Below are positions 24,194 to 31,724 of a stretch of 35,216 nt of DNA, piece after piece. The stretch is taken from assembly GCA_937982505.1 (NCBI GenBank), contig CALJLV010000013.1, positions 1 to 35,216 of the forward strand, given 5' to 3'. Source of the DNA: an uncultured Desulfobacteraceae bacterium. Its GTDB lineage: Bacteria > Desulfobacterota > Desulfobacteria > Desulfobacterales > UBA2174. How positions within the stretch are numbered: position 1 is the stretch's first letter; each line of letters begins with the position of its first letter. The translations under genes were made by a program, and so were the position numbers. The notes under the pieces are model-generated. The model ran no database searches. It was not told the DNA's origin and worked only from the letters and a program-made list of their open reading frames with translations.

Positions 24194-24383
24194 GCTCCCC
24201 CTCTGGGACGACGGAGCTCGGGTTGATGGCGCGCGGGGACGGTCGGCAAGGAACCGCGAGAAGGCCGATCGGGCCAAGCCGGATGCCCCACGGCCGGTTC
24301 TGGGTCTAAGTAAGCCAAGGGCGCTGTGCTGTCAATCCCAAAGGCCGCCGGAATTCATGGAGATTCCAGGACAGGAGACGCGC

Positions 24384-24554
24384 TCAAAGGGGCCCGGAGC
24401 GGCGATGCAGGCGGCACAGGAGGGCAAACGGCCAGGCGATGGCGGCCTCGAGAAGAAAGCCGACCATTATCAGCACCAGCGTCAAGGGCAGCTTGAGCAG
24501 GTACCTGTTCAATGTAGCGGCCGCACGGGCGGCTGGCGGACCGGGTTTCTCCAT
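24384..24554 (-). CDS. Small predicted membrane protein (56 residues)
   Basis: This short frame encodes 56 residues with a charged and alanine-rich N-terminus (MEKPGPPAARAAATLNRY), a long hydrophobic span (LLKLPLTLVLIMVGFLLEAA followed by IAWPFALLC) and a basic tail (RLHRRSGPL). The profile fits a single-pass or hairpin membrane peptide with the positive-inside rule at the C-terminus. A GAAGAAGG lies about 11 bases before the ATG, a rather long spacing. No homolog is recognised. It lies alone upstream of the response-regulator/MBL gene, on the same strand. Confidence 0.5.
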   Translation of the reverse strand: MEKPGPPAARAAATLNRYLLKLPLTLVLIMVGFLLEAAIAWPFALLCRLHRRSGPL

Positions 24555-24825
24555 GGGGATCAAAACCTTCTTCCAGGATCGGGGGTTGCGCGGCCGGCTG
24601 CCGTGCCGTGCCGTGAATTACCACGCCCGCCAGCCGGAAGCAAGGCCAGGACGGCGGGCGGCCGCGGTCCCGTGGGCGCCCCGCGATGGGTTCATCAGAC
24701 GGATTCCTTATCGTCCGGGGAGCCTTGTCGGGCCTGTGCGCCTGACTCGATCTTGCTTGCGGCTCACGCATCGCATCAACACACCGAAAATATGGGGTTT
24801 GGATTCGAACCGGCGGCGCCAGCAG

Positions 24826-24851
24826 AAGCCGACTCCACGCGGCGTCGGCTT
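24826..24851. repeat. Inverted repeat overlapping the -35 box
   Basis: The arms AAGCCGAC and GTCGGCTT form a perfect 8-bp inverted repeat with a 10-base loop. The right arm shares its last two bases with the TTGACA -35 box of the downstream promoter. This placement suggests an operator or a terminator protecting the promoter; there is no U-tract. Confidence 0.45.
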
Positions 24852-24878
24852 GACAGGGATGAGGCTTCACCTTAGTCT
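24850..24878 (+). promoter_or_regulatory. Probable sigma70-type promoter for the pyrophosphatase-like/guaC pair
   Basis: A perfect TTGACA (24850-24855) is followed after exactly 17 bases by TAGTCT (24873-24878), which matches three of six -10 positions. The start codon is about 60 bases downstream. Confidence 0.5.
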
Positions 24879-24940
24879 CAGGGCGGCCTGTTGGATCCAG
24901 ACGATCCAAACGATCATCGGAACAAGACAGCGGGAACAAT

Positions 24941-25417
24941 ATGGACGGCGCATCGTCCCCCACTACCGCCGCGACGCGCGTGCCGCAGGTCCGCGTGACC
25001 ATCGAGGTCCCCCGGGGCGGCTTTGTCAAGCGTGATGGCAAGGGCCGGATCGAGTTCGTTTCCCCCCTGCCCTGCCCGTTCAATTACGGCGCGGTGGCGG
25101 GACTGCCGGCGGGCGACGGCGACTGGCGCGACGCGGTGGTTCTCGGCCCGCGGCTGCCCCGCGGCGCCCGCGTTGCGGTGCCGGTGCGCGGAGCCATCGC
25201 CTTTGTGGATGCCGGCAGCGAAGATCTGAAGCTCATTTGCAGCCCAAGACCCCTGGATGCGGCGGCGCGACTGCGGGTGGGGCTTTTTTTTGCTTTTTAC
25301 GGCGTGTGCAAGCGGGTGTTCAACGCCCTGCGCGCCCGCCCGGGACGAACCGCCAGCCAGGGCTGGCGCACCCGGCCGAGCTGCCACCCTCAGCCGATCG
25401 AGGAAACACTGCCATGA
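24941..25417 (+). CDS. Divergent inorganic pyrophosphatase-like protein
   Basis: The product is 158 residues; residues 18-131 resemble family I inorganic pyrophosphatase. The opening VTIEVPRGGFVKRDG corresponds to the usual IEIPxGxxxKYE. The NYG motif is present (Y49), as is the metal-binding triad in DGDWRD (D59, D61, D64). The second acidic loop is DAGSEDLK (D90, D95, K97). The usual KYE and DR segments are altered or missing, the length is short and the C-terminal 25 residues look unstructured, so activity may be changed. The stop overlaps the next start (ATGA), coupling it to GMP reductase. True pyrophosphatases pull nucleotide synthesis forward, which fits a purine neighbour. The N-terminal 15 residues may not be part of the fold. 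Confidence 0.75.
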   Translation: MDGASSPTTAATRVPQVRVTIEVPRGGFVKRDGKGRIEFVSPLPCPFNYGAVAGLPAGDGDWRDAVVLGPRLPRGARVAVPVRGAIAFVDAGSEDLKLICSPRPLDAAARLRVGLFFAFYGVCKRVFNALRARPGRTASQGWRTRPSCHPQPIEETLP

Positions 25418-26430
25418 AGGCCTTCACCTACGACGATATCCTCCTGGTTCCGTCCTACAACCACTATGAATCCCGGCGCGCCGTGGACATCTCCATGACC
25501 TGCCGGCGGGAAAAACTGCGTCTTGCGCTCCCTTTGATGACCGCCAACATGGATACCCTCACCGAGTCGGCCATGGCCGATTTTATCGGGGCCAGGGGCG
25601 GCATCGGCGTGCTGCACCGCTTCATGTCCATCGAGGACAATGTCCGCATGTTTCAGCAGTGCCGCTATCCCGCCTTCGTCTCGGTGGGCTGTACGGAAAA
25701 GGACCTGGAGCGGGCCGAGGCCCTGCGCGACGCCGGCGCCGGCCATTTCTGCGTCGATGTGGCCCATGCCCACGCCAAATACGTGGGCAAGACCCTCAAG
25801 ATGCTGCGCCAGATGCTCGGCGATGAGGCCTGCATCATGGCCGGCAACGTCGCCACCTACGCCGGCGCCGACTTTTTGGCCTCCTGCAGTGCCGACCTCG
25901 TCAAGGTGGGGATCGGCGGGGGCAGCGTCTGTACCACCCGCCTCAAGACCGGCTTCGGGGTTCCCAACCTTACCGCCATCCGCAACTGCGCCCGGGTGGA
26001 CCGCTCCATCGTGGCCGACGGCGGGATCCGCTATGCCGGCGACATCGTCAAGGCGCTGGCCTTCGGGGCCGATTTCGCCATGGTGGGCAGCCTGCTGGCC
26101 GGCACGGCCCCCACGCCCGGGGCCGTTCTGGAAAAGACCGGGCCGGACGGTGTGACGCGGCGGTTCAAGGTCTATCGGGGCATGGCCAGCTCGGAAGTGG
26201 CCCAGGACTATCATGGCGGCGTGGCCGAGTGGAAGACGGCCGAAGGCATCGCCATGGAAGTGCCCTACCGGGAGGACGCCGAGGCCATCGTGGCCGACAT
26301 CATCGGCGGATTGCGCTCCGGCCTGACCTATGGCGGCGCCGCGACAATCCGGGAACTGCAGCGCAAGCTGGACTACATCGAAATCACTCCCGCGGGCCGC
26401 ACCGAGAGCCTGCCGCACCGCCTGCTCTAG
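25414..26430 (+). CDS. guaC: GMP reductase (IMPDH/GMPR family, no CBS domains)
   Basis: The 338-residue TIM-barrel enzyme reduces GMP to IMP and ammonia with NADPH, recycling guanine nucleotides to the purine branch point. The N-terminal FTYDDILLVPSYN and the active-site loop GIGGGSVCTTRLKTGFG (C173) define the IMPDH/GMPR superfamily. GMPR rather than IMPDH is favoured by the KTG after the Cys loop, by the C-terminal GGVAEW..AEG..MEVPYR block followed by GGLRSGLTYGGA, and by the absence of a CBS pair. The ATG overlaps the upstream stop by four bases, with GAGGA about ten bases upstream. Some bacterial proteins of this type have been annotated as IMP dehydrogenase, so the direction of the reaction rests on motif similarity. 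Confidence 0.87.
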   Translation: MKAFTYDDILLVPSYNHYESRRAVDISMTCRREKLRLALPLMTANMDTLTESAMADFIGARGGIGVLHRFMSIEDNVRMFQQCRYPAFVSVGCTEKDLERAEALRDAGAGHFCVDVAHAHAKYVGKTLKMLRQMLGDEACIMAGNVATYAGADFLASCSADLVKVGIGGGSVCTTRLKTGFGVPNLTAIRNCARVDRSIVADGGIRYAGDIVKALAFGADFAMVGSLLAGTAPTPGAVLEKTGPDGVTRRFKVYRGMASSEVAQDYHGGVAEWKTAEGIAMEVPYREDAEAIVADIIGGLRSGLTYGGAATIRELQRKLDYIEITPAGRTESLPHRLL

Positions 26431-26448
26431 CCCCCGGCGCGGGGGGCT
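26429..26448. terminator. Hairpin at the end of guaC
   Basis: The arms AGCCCCC and GGGGGCT form a perfect 7-bp stem with a six-base loop immediately at the guaC stop codon, facing the convergent CDP-alcohol phosphatidyltransferase gene. No U-tract follows. Confidence 0.4.
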
Positions 26449-26497
26449 GCCCCCAAGGCGCCGAATCCGGCCCTTCTTGGCGGGTCATCCGGCCCCG

Positions 26498-28075
26498 TCA
26501 GGGCTTCTTTGGTTTCCGAAGGCGCTCCTCGCTGGCGGCCACCTCGGGAGACACGCGCCAGGTCCACATGGGAGACACCAGATAGATGATCATGCAGGCC
26601 AGCGCCCAGTAGCCGAAATAAGGGGTAAAGACGAGCAGCAGGGCCAGAACCAGGTTAAGGCTCACGAACAGGGGCCGGCGGTTCATGAAGCGGCCGAAGT
26701 GAAGGTAGCGCAGCGCGTAAAAGTTCATCCAGACGGCGGCAAAGACCATCAGCCCGGTGCAGACCCCGGCCCAGAAGCGCATCCGCTCCGGATCGACGTC
26801 GCGGGCCTGGCCGAACATGATCAGCGGTGCGACCACCAGCAGCGCACCGGCGGGGCTGGGCAGCCCTTTGAAGAATCCGGGCACCGGGGACGTGTCGAGG
26901 GTGAAGTAGGTCAGGCGGCCGATTCCGGCCAGCGCGTAGAGCCAGGCGATCCAGCCGATGGGCACGGCCGGCCAGACGGGCGGGGTCAGCGGGCTCAAGG
27001 TCAGATAGAAGATCCAGGCCGGGACGATGCAGAAACTGATGCCGTCCGAGACATCATCGAGGATGCCCCCCAGGGTGATACGCCGCGGTTTTGCGTCCGG
27101 ATCGAGGGGTTCGGTCAGTCCCAGGCGGCGGGCCAGGGTACCGTCGAGCTTGTCGAAGAGCGCCGCGCCGATCAGAATCAGGTAGGCTTCCCGCAGCCGC
27201 CCCTGATAGGCGAAAAAAACGGACAACAGGCCCATCAAGGCGTTCAGGACGGTGAGCGAATTGGGGAAAAAAGTCAGGATCTGGCGGCGCAGGCGATCTT
27301 CGCCGGCGCACAGTTCGTCGAGGCAGATCCGGCCATACTTGCGCATGTAGCCGGCGATCGACCCCAGGTTGATGATCAAGAAAATGATTTCGATGAAAAA
27401 CAGGCTGCGCTGGGGAATGTTGCCCAGCCAGGAGATCCAGAAGTAGATCCGTGAGGGCCCCTGCCCCTGGGGGATGAAAAAGGCATAGGCGTAGAGCAGG
27501 AGCCCCACCGGCAGGGCCACCATGGTCCGCAGCCGGTTCAATTCGCTGGCCTCCGGCTCCTGGCCCTGGCGAATGGCGAATCCGCGCATGAAGTGGGCGA
27601 AGTTGTCCCGGATCAGTACCGTCACGCAAAGGATCAGGACCAGGATGGCATGCAGCAGTTCGGTGCGCGTGTAGTCCGGCGTGATCACCGTCAAGCGCCA
27701 GGTCACCCCCACCGCAATCAAAGGAAAAATGATCGAATAGACCACCTTGTCCAGGATCCGGTCGGCCAGCTGGGTCAGGGTGGGATGGGCCTTGAAGCGC
27801 GCCGCGAACCAGCCGTCCACCAGGTCGAAGCCGACGGCGATCAGCAACAGGACGACACCGATGGCATAGACCAGCGGATCCCGCAGCCACATCACCGCAA
27901 TGGCGCAGAGCAGGGCGCCCAGGGCCAGGGCCGGCCGGAAATAGACCAGTACCCCGGTCAGTCTTCTGGAGATTTGCAGTCGTTTGGGCAATGCCGCGTC
28001 CTTGCCGGCCAGTTCCGGCGCACACCGCCGCCGGGGCGATGCGATCCAAGAGAGGGTCCCGGGAAAATGGCGCAT
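26498..28075 (-). CDS. Tandem CDP-alcohol phosphatidyltransferase (PgsA-like + PssA-like)
   Basis: This 525-residue multi-pass membrane protein carries two CDP-alcohol phosphatidyltransferase domains. The first (about 40-250) has D84xxD87G...D105xxxD109, with the usual Arg and Gly of the consensus changed. The second (about 268-500) opens like phosphatidylserine synthase (FPNSLTVLNALMGLLSVFFA) and has an intact motif (FDKLDGTLAR with D308 and D311, GGILDDVSD with G336, D340 and D344), with a longer insert between AR and G than usual. Such domains transfer a phosphatidyl group from CDP-diacylglycerol to an alcohol. The first domain may be catalytically weak or structural. The start is uncertain: the ATG at 28075 has a poor ribosome binding site, whereas a TTG at 27991 follows AAGGA by seven bases. 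Confidence 0.85.
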   Translation of the reverse strand: MRHFPGTLSWIASPRRRCAPELAGKDAALPKRLQISRRLTGVLVYFRPALALGALLCAIAVMWLRDPLVYAIGVVLLLIAVGFDLVDGWFAARFKAHPTLTQLADRILDKVVYSIIFPLIAVGVTWRLTVITPDYTRTELLHAILVLILCVTVLIRDNFAHFMRGFAIRQGQEPEASELNRLRTMVALPVGLLLYAYAFFIPQGQGPSRIYFWISWLGNIPQRSLFFIEIIFLIINLGSIAGYMRKYGRICLDELCAGEDRLRRQILTFFPNSLTVLNALMGLLSVFFAYQGRLREAYLILIGAALFDKLDGTLARRLGLTEPLDPDAKPRRITLGGILDDVSDGISFCIVPAWIFYLTLSPLTPPVWPAVPIGWIAWLYALAGIGRLTYFTLDTSPVPGFFKGLPSPAGALLVVAPLIMFGQARDVDPERMRFWAGVCTGLMVFAAVWMNFYALRYLHFGRFMNRRPLFVSLNLVLALLLVFTPYFGYWALACMIIYLVSPMWTWRVSPEVAASEERLRKPKKP

Positions 28076-28207
28076 CTTAGGCCAAGCCGACCCCCGGTGT
28101 CAAAGGATAAGGTCCGGGTCAAGGGTTCAGGCCCGGGCTTTCCCCGCTTGCTGTGGCGATGGATCGCCTTTCGGTGGACGCTGCGGCGGGTTGCGCAGGT
28201 GGGGCGA

Positions 28208-28393
28208 TCACCAGAGACGAGCGCTGGGTTTGAAATAATGCGCGAAGCGGTCCCGTTCCGGCGGCCAGCCGTGACCTTCGGTGTTTTCCGGGGGGAGGGT
28301 GCCGGGTTGGGAAGGATGCGGTTCACGGACCGGACGCGTGCGATGGAACTGCTCGTAGGTCGACTGGCGGCCGATCTTGTCGTCTTCGAACAT
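28208..28393 (-). CDS. Small hypothetical protein (61 residues)
   Basis: This 61-residue hydrophilic protein (MFEDDKIGRQSTYEQFHRTRPV..., ending HYFKPSARLW) is rich in Pro, His and charged residues and has no recognised domain. The ATG at 28393 is preceded by a strong GGAGGAGG, better than that of several neighbouring large genes, which is the main reason to accept it. It lies 132 bases upstream of the CDP-alcohol phosphatidyltransferase gene on the same strand. Confidence 0.5.
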   Translation of the reverse strand: MFEDDKIGRQSTYEQFHRTRPVREPHPSQPGTLPPENTEGHGWPPERDRFAHYFKPSARLW

Positions 28394-28718
28394 GGGGCCT
28401 CCTCCACGGCGGTGGGGGCCGTGGCGCGGACCGCCGATCCGCCGGTGAGATGAAAATCGGTTGCACTAAATTCGGGGCGTCAAAACCAGCGCAACTGTAT
28501 TTTCTCCGGCCCCGGGGTGTCAAGCCGTTTATTGCACCGGGGAATGGAATCGGTTAAGAGGGGGCAAACCCGCCTCGAGCGCCGATCCGTGACAGGACTT
28601 TGCGGCGGCCGCCGCAGGCTGGCGCCCCTGGAGGGAAAGCAATCCGGCCAGATCGACGGGCGGCTTTGGCCTCCGGTCCCAGACGATGTGCCGTCATTGG
28701 CAGGAAAAGGGAGCCCGA
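28394..28718. other. Intergenic region between divergent genes
   Basis: These 325 bases separate the minus-strand 61-residue gene from the plus-strand methyltransferase. Positions 28450-28515 are AT-richer than the surroundings. They contain a minus-strand TTGACG with no good -10, and TTGCAC boxes occur twice on the plus strand (near 28463 and 28525). Promoters for both directions probably lie here but cannot be fixed. The many short frames show no domain. Confidence 0.5.
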
Positions 28719-29531
28719 ATGCCTCGCAGGTCTTATCTGATGGAAACAGAGACGGAAATCGAGCGGCTCGAACTCAAGACGGACATCCAGGACGTGGCGG
28801 ATCAGGCGCGCTGGGCGGGAATCGGTCCGGGACAGCGGGTAGCGGATATCGGCTGCGGCAGCGGCAAGACCAGCCGCTGTCTCTGGGATCTGGTCCAGCC
28901 GGGCGGAGCGGTGGTGGGGATCGACGCCTCCCGGGAGCGTATCGCCCACGCCCGGCACCGTTACGGCCGCGCGGGGCTCTCCTTCGTGTGCCGCGACTTT
29001 CTGGATCCCATGGAAGACCTGGGCCGCTTTGATTTCATCTGGATGCGTTTTGTTTTGGAATACTTTCGCAGCGACGCCGCCGCCATCGTGCGCGGCGCCC
29101 ACGATCTGCTCGTTCCGGGTGGCGTCTTATGCCTCATAGACCTGGACCACAATTGCCTCAGCCATTGGGCGCTGCCCCCGGCCCTGGAGCGATCTCTGAC
29201 CGGGATCATGGCGAACCTGGAGGCGCGGCGAGACTTCGACCCGTATGCCGGCCGCAAGCTCTACGCCCATCTCTACGACCTGGAGATGACGGACATCCGC
29301 GTCGATCTGCGGGCCCATCATCTGATCCACGGCCCCCTGGGCGAGGTCGACCGCTTCAACTGGGAACAGAAGATGCGGGTGGCGGCATCTCGTTCAGACT
29401 ACCCTTTTGAAAATGACTACATCGAGGGGGCCGCGGGGTTCTGCGCTGAATTCAATCAATACTTCAAAGATCCCAGACGATTTACCTACACGCCGATGAT
29501 CCTCTGCCGGGGCCGCAAACGTCCGTCCTGA
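28719..29531 (+). CDS. SAM-dependent class I methyltransferase
   Basis: The product is a 270-residue methyltransferase. Motif I is VADIGCGSGKTS, the acidic residue of motif II is in VVGIDAS, and the post-motif strands FDFIWMRFVLEYF and LLVPGGVLCLIDLDHN follow. It belongs to the Methyltransf_25/11-type family; the substrate is unknown. The C-terminal 80 residues (FNWEQKMRVAASRSDYPFENDYIEGA) probably form the substrate cap. The ATG at 28719 has AAGGGAG about five bases upstream; an earlier in-frame ATG at 28686 lacks one. The gene stands alone between divergent and convergent neighbours. Confidence 0.87.
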   Translation: MPRRSYLMETETEIERLELKTDIQDVADQARWAGIGPGQRVADIGCGSGKTSRCLWDLVQPGGAVVGIDASRERIAHARHRYGRAGLSFVCRDFLDPMEDLGRFDFIWMRFVLEYFRSDAAAIVRGAHDLLVPGGVLCLIDLDHNCLSHWALPPALERSLTGIMANLEARRDFDPYAGRKLYAHLYDLEMTDIRVDLRAHHLIHGPLGEVDRFNWEQKMRVAASRSDYPFENDYIEGAAGFCAEFNQYFKDPRRFTYTPMILCRGRKRPS

Positions 29532-29550
29532 TCCCGCCGCCGGCTTTTTT

Positions 29551-29566
29551 TCCGATCCGCATCGGA
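29551..29566. terminator. Small hairpin between convergent genes
   Basis: TCCGAT / ATCGGA forms a 6-bp stem with a CCGC loop. It directly follows a run of T residues on the plus strand that begins about 15 bases past the methyltransferase stop. Confidence 0.35.
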
Positions 29567-29576
29567 GGGCCCGGGG

Positions 29577-29597
29577 CGAGGCCGGACCCTGGCCTCG
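29577..29597. terminator. Second hairpin between convergent genes
   Basis: CGAGGCC / GGCCTCG is a perfect 7-bp stem with a 7-base loop, followed on the plus strand by GGGGAAAAA. Together with the preceding hairpin it fills the 87-base gap between the methyltransferase and PilZ-protein stops. Termination by these elements is inferred. Confidence 0.35.
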
Positions 29598-29618
29598 GGG
29601 AAAAACGCACCGGGCTTC

Positions 29619-31697
29619 TCAGTTGGCCGCCGAATCGAGGTCTTGGTCCCGGGGCTGGCGCTGGGCCGTGATGTGGATCAGGCGCCGGACGTAGTCGAAA
29701 TAACGATCGGTGTAATCCAGGTTCAGCACCCAGGCCGTGTAGCGCTTTTCCGCCGCCAGGCCGCACGGTCCGGCGGCCTCCTCGGGATAGACGAGCAATG
29801 GGAATCTTTGGCTGTCGTACCATTTGGCCAGTCGGGCCAGGGCCCGCTGCAGGACATGGGCCGTCAACCTGGACGGATCGATCACGAAAATCTGGATGCC
29901 GCTGGTCAGATCCGACATGTTGAGCCCCACGTCAGACCGGTTGCACATCAGCACGGCCGCCGGTATGCCTTCGTAGCGCAGGGCGAAAAGGCGACGCTCG
30001 CGCTCCAGCCCGCAGGACCGATAAGCTTGACTGAGGGGCGTGAGGTCCTGCCGGCGGGGGGTCAGATCGAAAGCCTGGATCAGCCGGCCTGGACCCGAGT
30101 GGGCCTGGTAGGCGGCTTGCAGTTCCACCAGATCCTCATCGGTGCAGGCCGCCAGTTGCCAGCCGCCATAGACGGGCTTCAGGGTCTCCATGGCCACCGG
30201 TGCATAGTGCAGGTAGGCGAAGGTGTCGGTGGAGCAGATCCGCGGATCAGCGATGCTTCTGGCGGCGCTGCCAAAAACCCGGCTGGGGAATCTGTTCTCC
30301 GGCCGGTAGAGGCAGAAGACATGCTCCATGCAGGCCGCATCGAGCCGGTGGGAATCGTTGATGAAGCGCCCGATCTGCTCGAGAACGATCAGCCCGGCGC
30401 GGTGCGACTGGCGGGTGTTGGCGGCATGGTGATGGATCATCCAGGCCCGCTGGTAGAAGCGCAGCATCGCCATGTGACCCAGCACCCTGCCCATCCGCTG
30501 ATAGGTGAAATGGCGCGCGATATCGGGATGCCGCCGATACAGCTGTTCGTAGGTAACCTGGATGCGCTTCTTGTAGGGGCTGAAAAACAAGTACTTGTCC
30601 GGGTAAATGAACCCGGTTTCGAAAAAAAAACGCCACAAGGCATCCATGTCCTGAGGGTGATCGATGTAGGCGTTGGGCTCCTTGACCTGGTAGAGCATAC
30701 CCAGCAGCCGGGTGTGCGCGCGGGAGGACATCTCCAGGATCGCCATTCCCCACTGGATCAGCGCCTGGCCTTCGTCATGGGTGTGGCGGCGGTGGATGAC
30801 CTGGGCGCTGAACGCCACCTCCACGCCGCCGGGAAAGGTTAAGCGGGCCTGATGGATGACCATGCCGGGCAGCAGCACGTCCTGGCTGGCCGGCGCCTGG
30901 AGACGCAGCCCGGTTCCTGACAAATCCAGGACATCCATCTGGAAATGCCGACCGATCAGTGGGTGCCGGAACAGCAGACAGGGGGCCGGCGTCACGGTGA
31001 CGCGCCCGCTGCGATGACGCTTGCGCACGAAGCGCGGGGTCTCCCCCTGGACGGGCTCCAGGAGCAGGCTGGCCGTCTCGCGGCACCCGTGGGCCAGACG
31101 GCAATCCCCGGTGAAAACGGCCCCCTCATCGCTACTGAGGATCAGCAGCAGGGTCGTCTGGGGGCAAATCCAGGAAAAGGATTGGGATACCCCGAGATCA
31201 AGGTCGACCTTCAAGGCGATGGGAGAAAAATCGACCAGCCGGCCCTGGAAACGGATGCCATTCTGAATCAGTTCAGCCCGGATCCCGCTGATGGCATAGC
31301 GCCGCACGCGGCGGGCATCGATCCGGGTGCTGAAGGGAGGAAGGCGAAAATGCCCCCCGGTTGAATCCCACCGGTGGGCCTCGGGAACGACGAGGATCAG
31401 CCCCTGGTCGTCCTGGACCAGGATATCCTGAAACCGGTAGTGGGGCGGAATCTTAGGTGGCCTCTGCGCCGGCGTCCACCGATAGCGGGCTTGCGCGTCC
31501 GCACAGGGTTCGGGGACGGCTTGTCGGCGAATCACGTGCTCCAGGCCGGGATGCCGGAAGCGCACAGTGATCGGCCGCTCCATGAAATTGAGAAAATTCA
31601 GCTTGTTGATCAGGTGTTCGGCCGCAATTCGAGTGACGTCGCTTTCAGCGCCGGATGAAAGAGGAGCGGATGGATCGGGATCAGCTGGTGGTTTCAT
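29619..31697 (-). CDS. PilZ-domain protein with C-terminal GNAT-like region
   Basis: The product is 692 residues. Residues about 130-210 look like a first PilZ-type barrel (RRYAISGIRAELI...GRLVDFSPIALKV). Residues about 235-345 form a clearer PilZ domain, with KRHRSGR and VLDLSGTGLRLQ matching the RxxxR and D/NxSxxG c-di-GMP-binding motifs. The remaining 340 residues include a helical part (YKKRIQVTYEQLYRRHPDIARH) and an acyltransferase-like stretch (FALRYEGIPAAVLMCN). No membrane segment is seen, so it is probably cytoplasmic. The start is the ATG at 31697 with AGGA seven bases upstream; a GTG lies one codon earlier. It follows the hybrid sensor kinase by 27 bases and is likely its partner, responding to c-di-GMP. 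The end function is unknown. Confidence 0.78.
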   Translation of the reverse strand: MKPPADPDPSAPLSSGAESDVTRIAAEHLINKLNFLNFMERPITVRFRHPGLEHVIRRQAVPEPCADAQARYRWTPAQRPPKIPPHYRFQDILVQDDQGLILVVPEAHRWDSTGGHFRLPPFSTRIDARRVRRYAISGIRAELIQNGIRFQGRLVDFSPIALKVDLDLGVSQSFSWICPQTTLLLILSSDEGAVFTGDCRLAHGCRETASLLLEPVQGETPRFVRKRHRSGRVTVTPAPCLLFRHPLIGRHFQMDVLDLSGTGLRLQAPASQDVLLPGMVIHQARLTFPGGVEVAFSAQVIHRRHTHDEGQALIQWGMAILEMSSRAHTRLLGMLYQVKEPNAYIDHPQDMDALWRFFFETGFIYPDKYLFFSPYKKRIQVTYEQLYRRHPDIARHFTYQRMGRVLGHMAMLRFYQRAWMIHHHAANTRQSHRAGLIVLEQIGRFINDSHRLDAACMEHVFCLYRPENRFPSRVFGSAARSIADPRICSTDTFAYLHYAPVAMETLKPVYGGWQLAACTDEDLVELQAAYQAHSGPGRLIQAFDLTPRRQDLTPLSQAYRSCGLERERRLFALRYEGIPAAVLMCNRSDVGLNMSDLTSGIQIFVIDPSRLTAHVLQRALARLAKWYDSQRFPLLVYPEEAAGPCGLAAEKRYTAWVLNLDYTDRYFDYVRRLIHITAQRQPRDQDLDSAAN

Positions 31698-31724
31698 CAC
31701 CCTATCCTGCCGATTCCAGGGGTG

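Larger units (their letters stand above)
24555..24940. other. Intergenic region, divergent promoters
   Basis: These 386 bases separate the small minus-strand membrane gene from the plus-strand pyrophosphatase-like gene. The half nearest 24940 holds a perfect hairpin (24826-24851) and a good plus-strand promoter (24850-24878). Long open frames across it on both strands have no recognisable domain and are probably GC-driven. A tRNA-like GGATTCGAACC at 24801-24811 was examined and rejected. Confidence 0.6.

Noticed and set aside
24601..24616. Short tandem CCGTG repeats
   Set aside because: About three copies of a 5-mer in GC-rich DNA; too short to be meaningful.
24801..24811. tRNA T-arm-like GGTTCGAATCC on the minus strand
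   Set aside because: The flanking bases give only about two T-stem pairs, and no acceptor stem, anticodon stem or CCA can be built around it.
24355..25083. 242-codon minus-strand frame across the intergenic region
   Set aside because: Composition is that of a random GC-rich frame. It conflicts with the hydrophobic 56-residue frame and with the pyrophosphatase-like gene.
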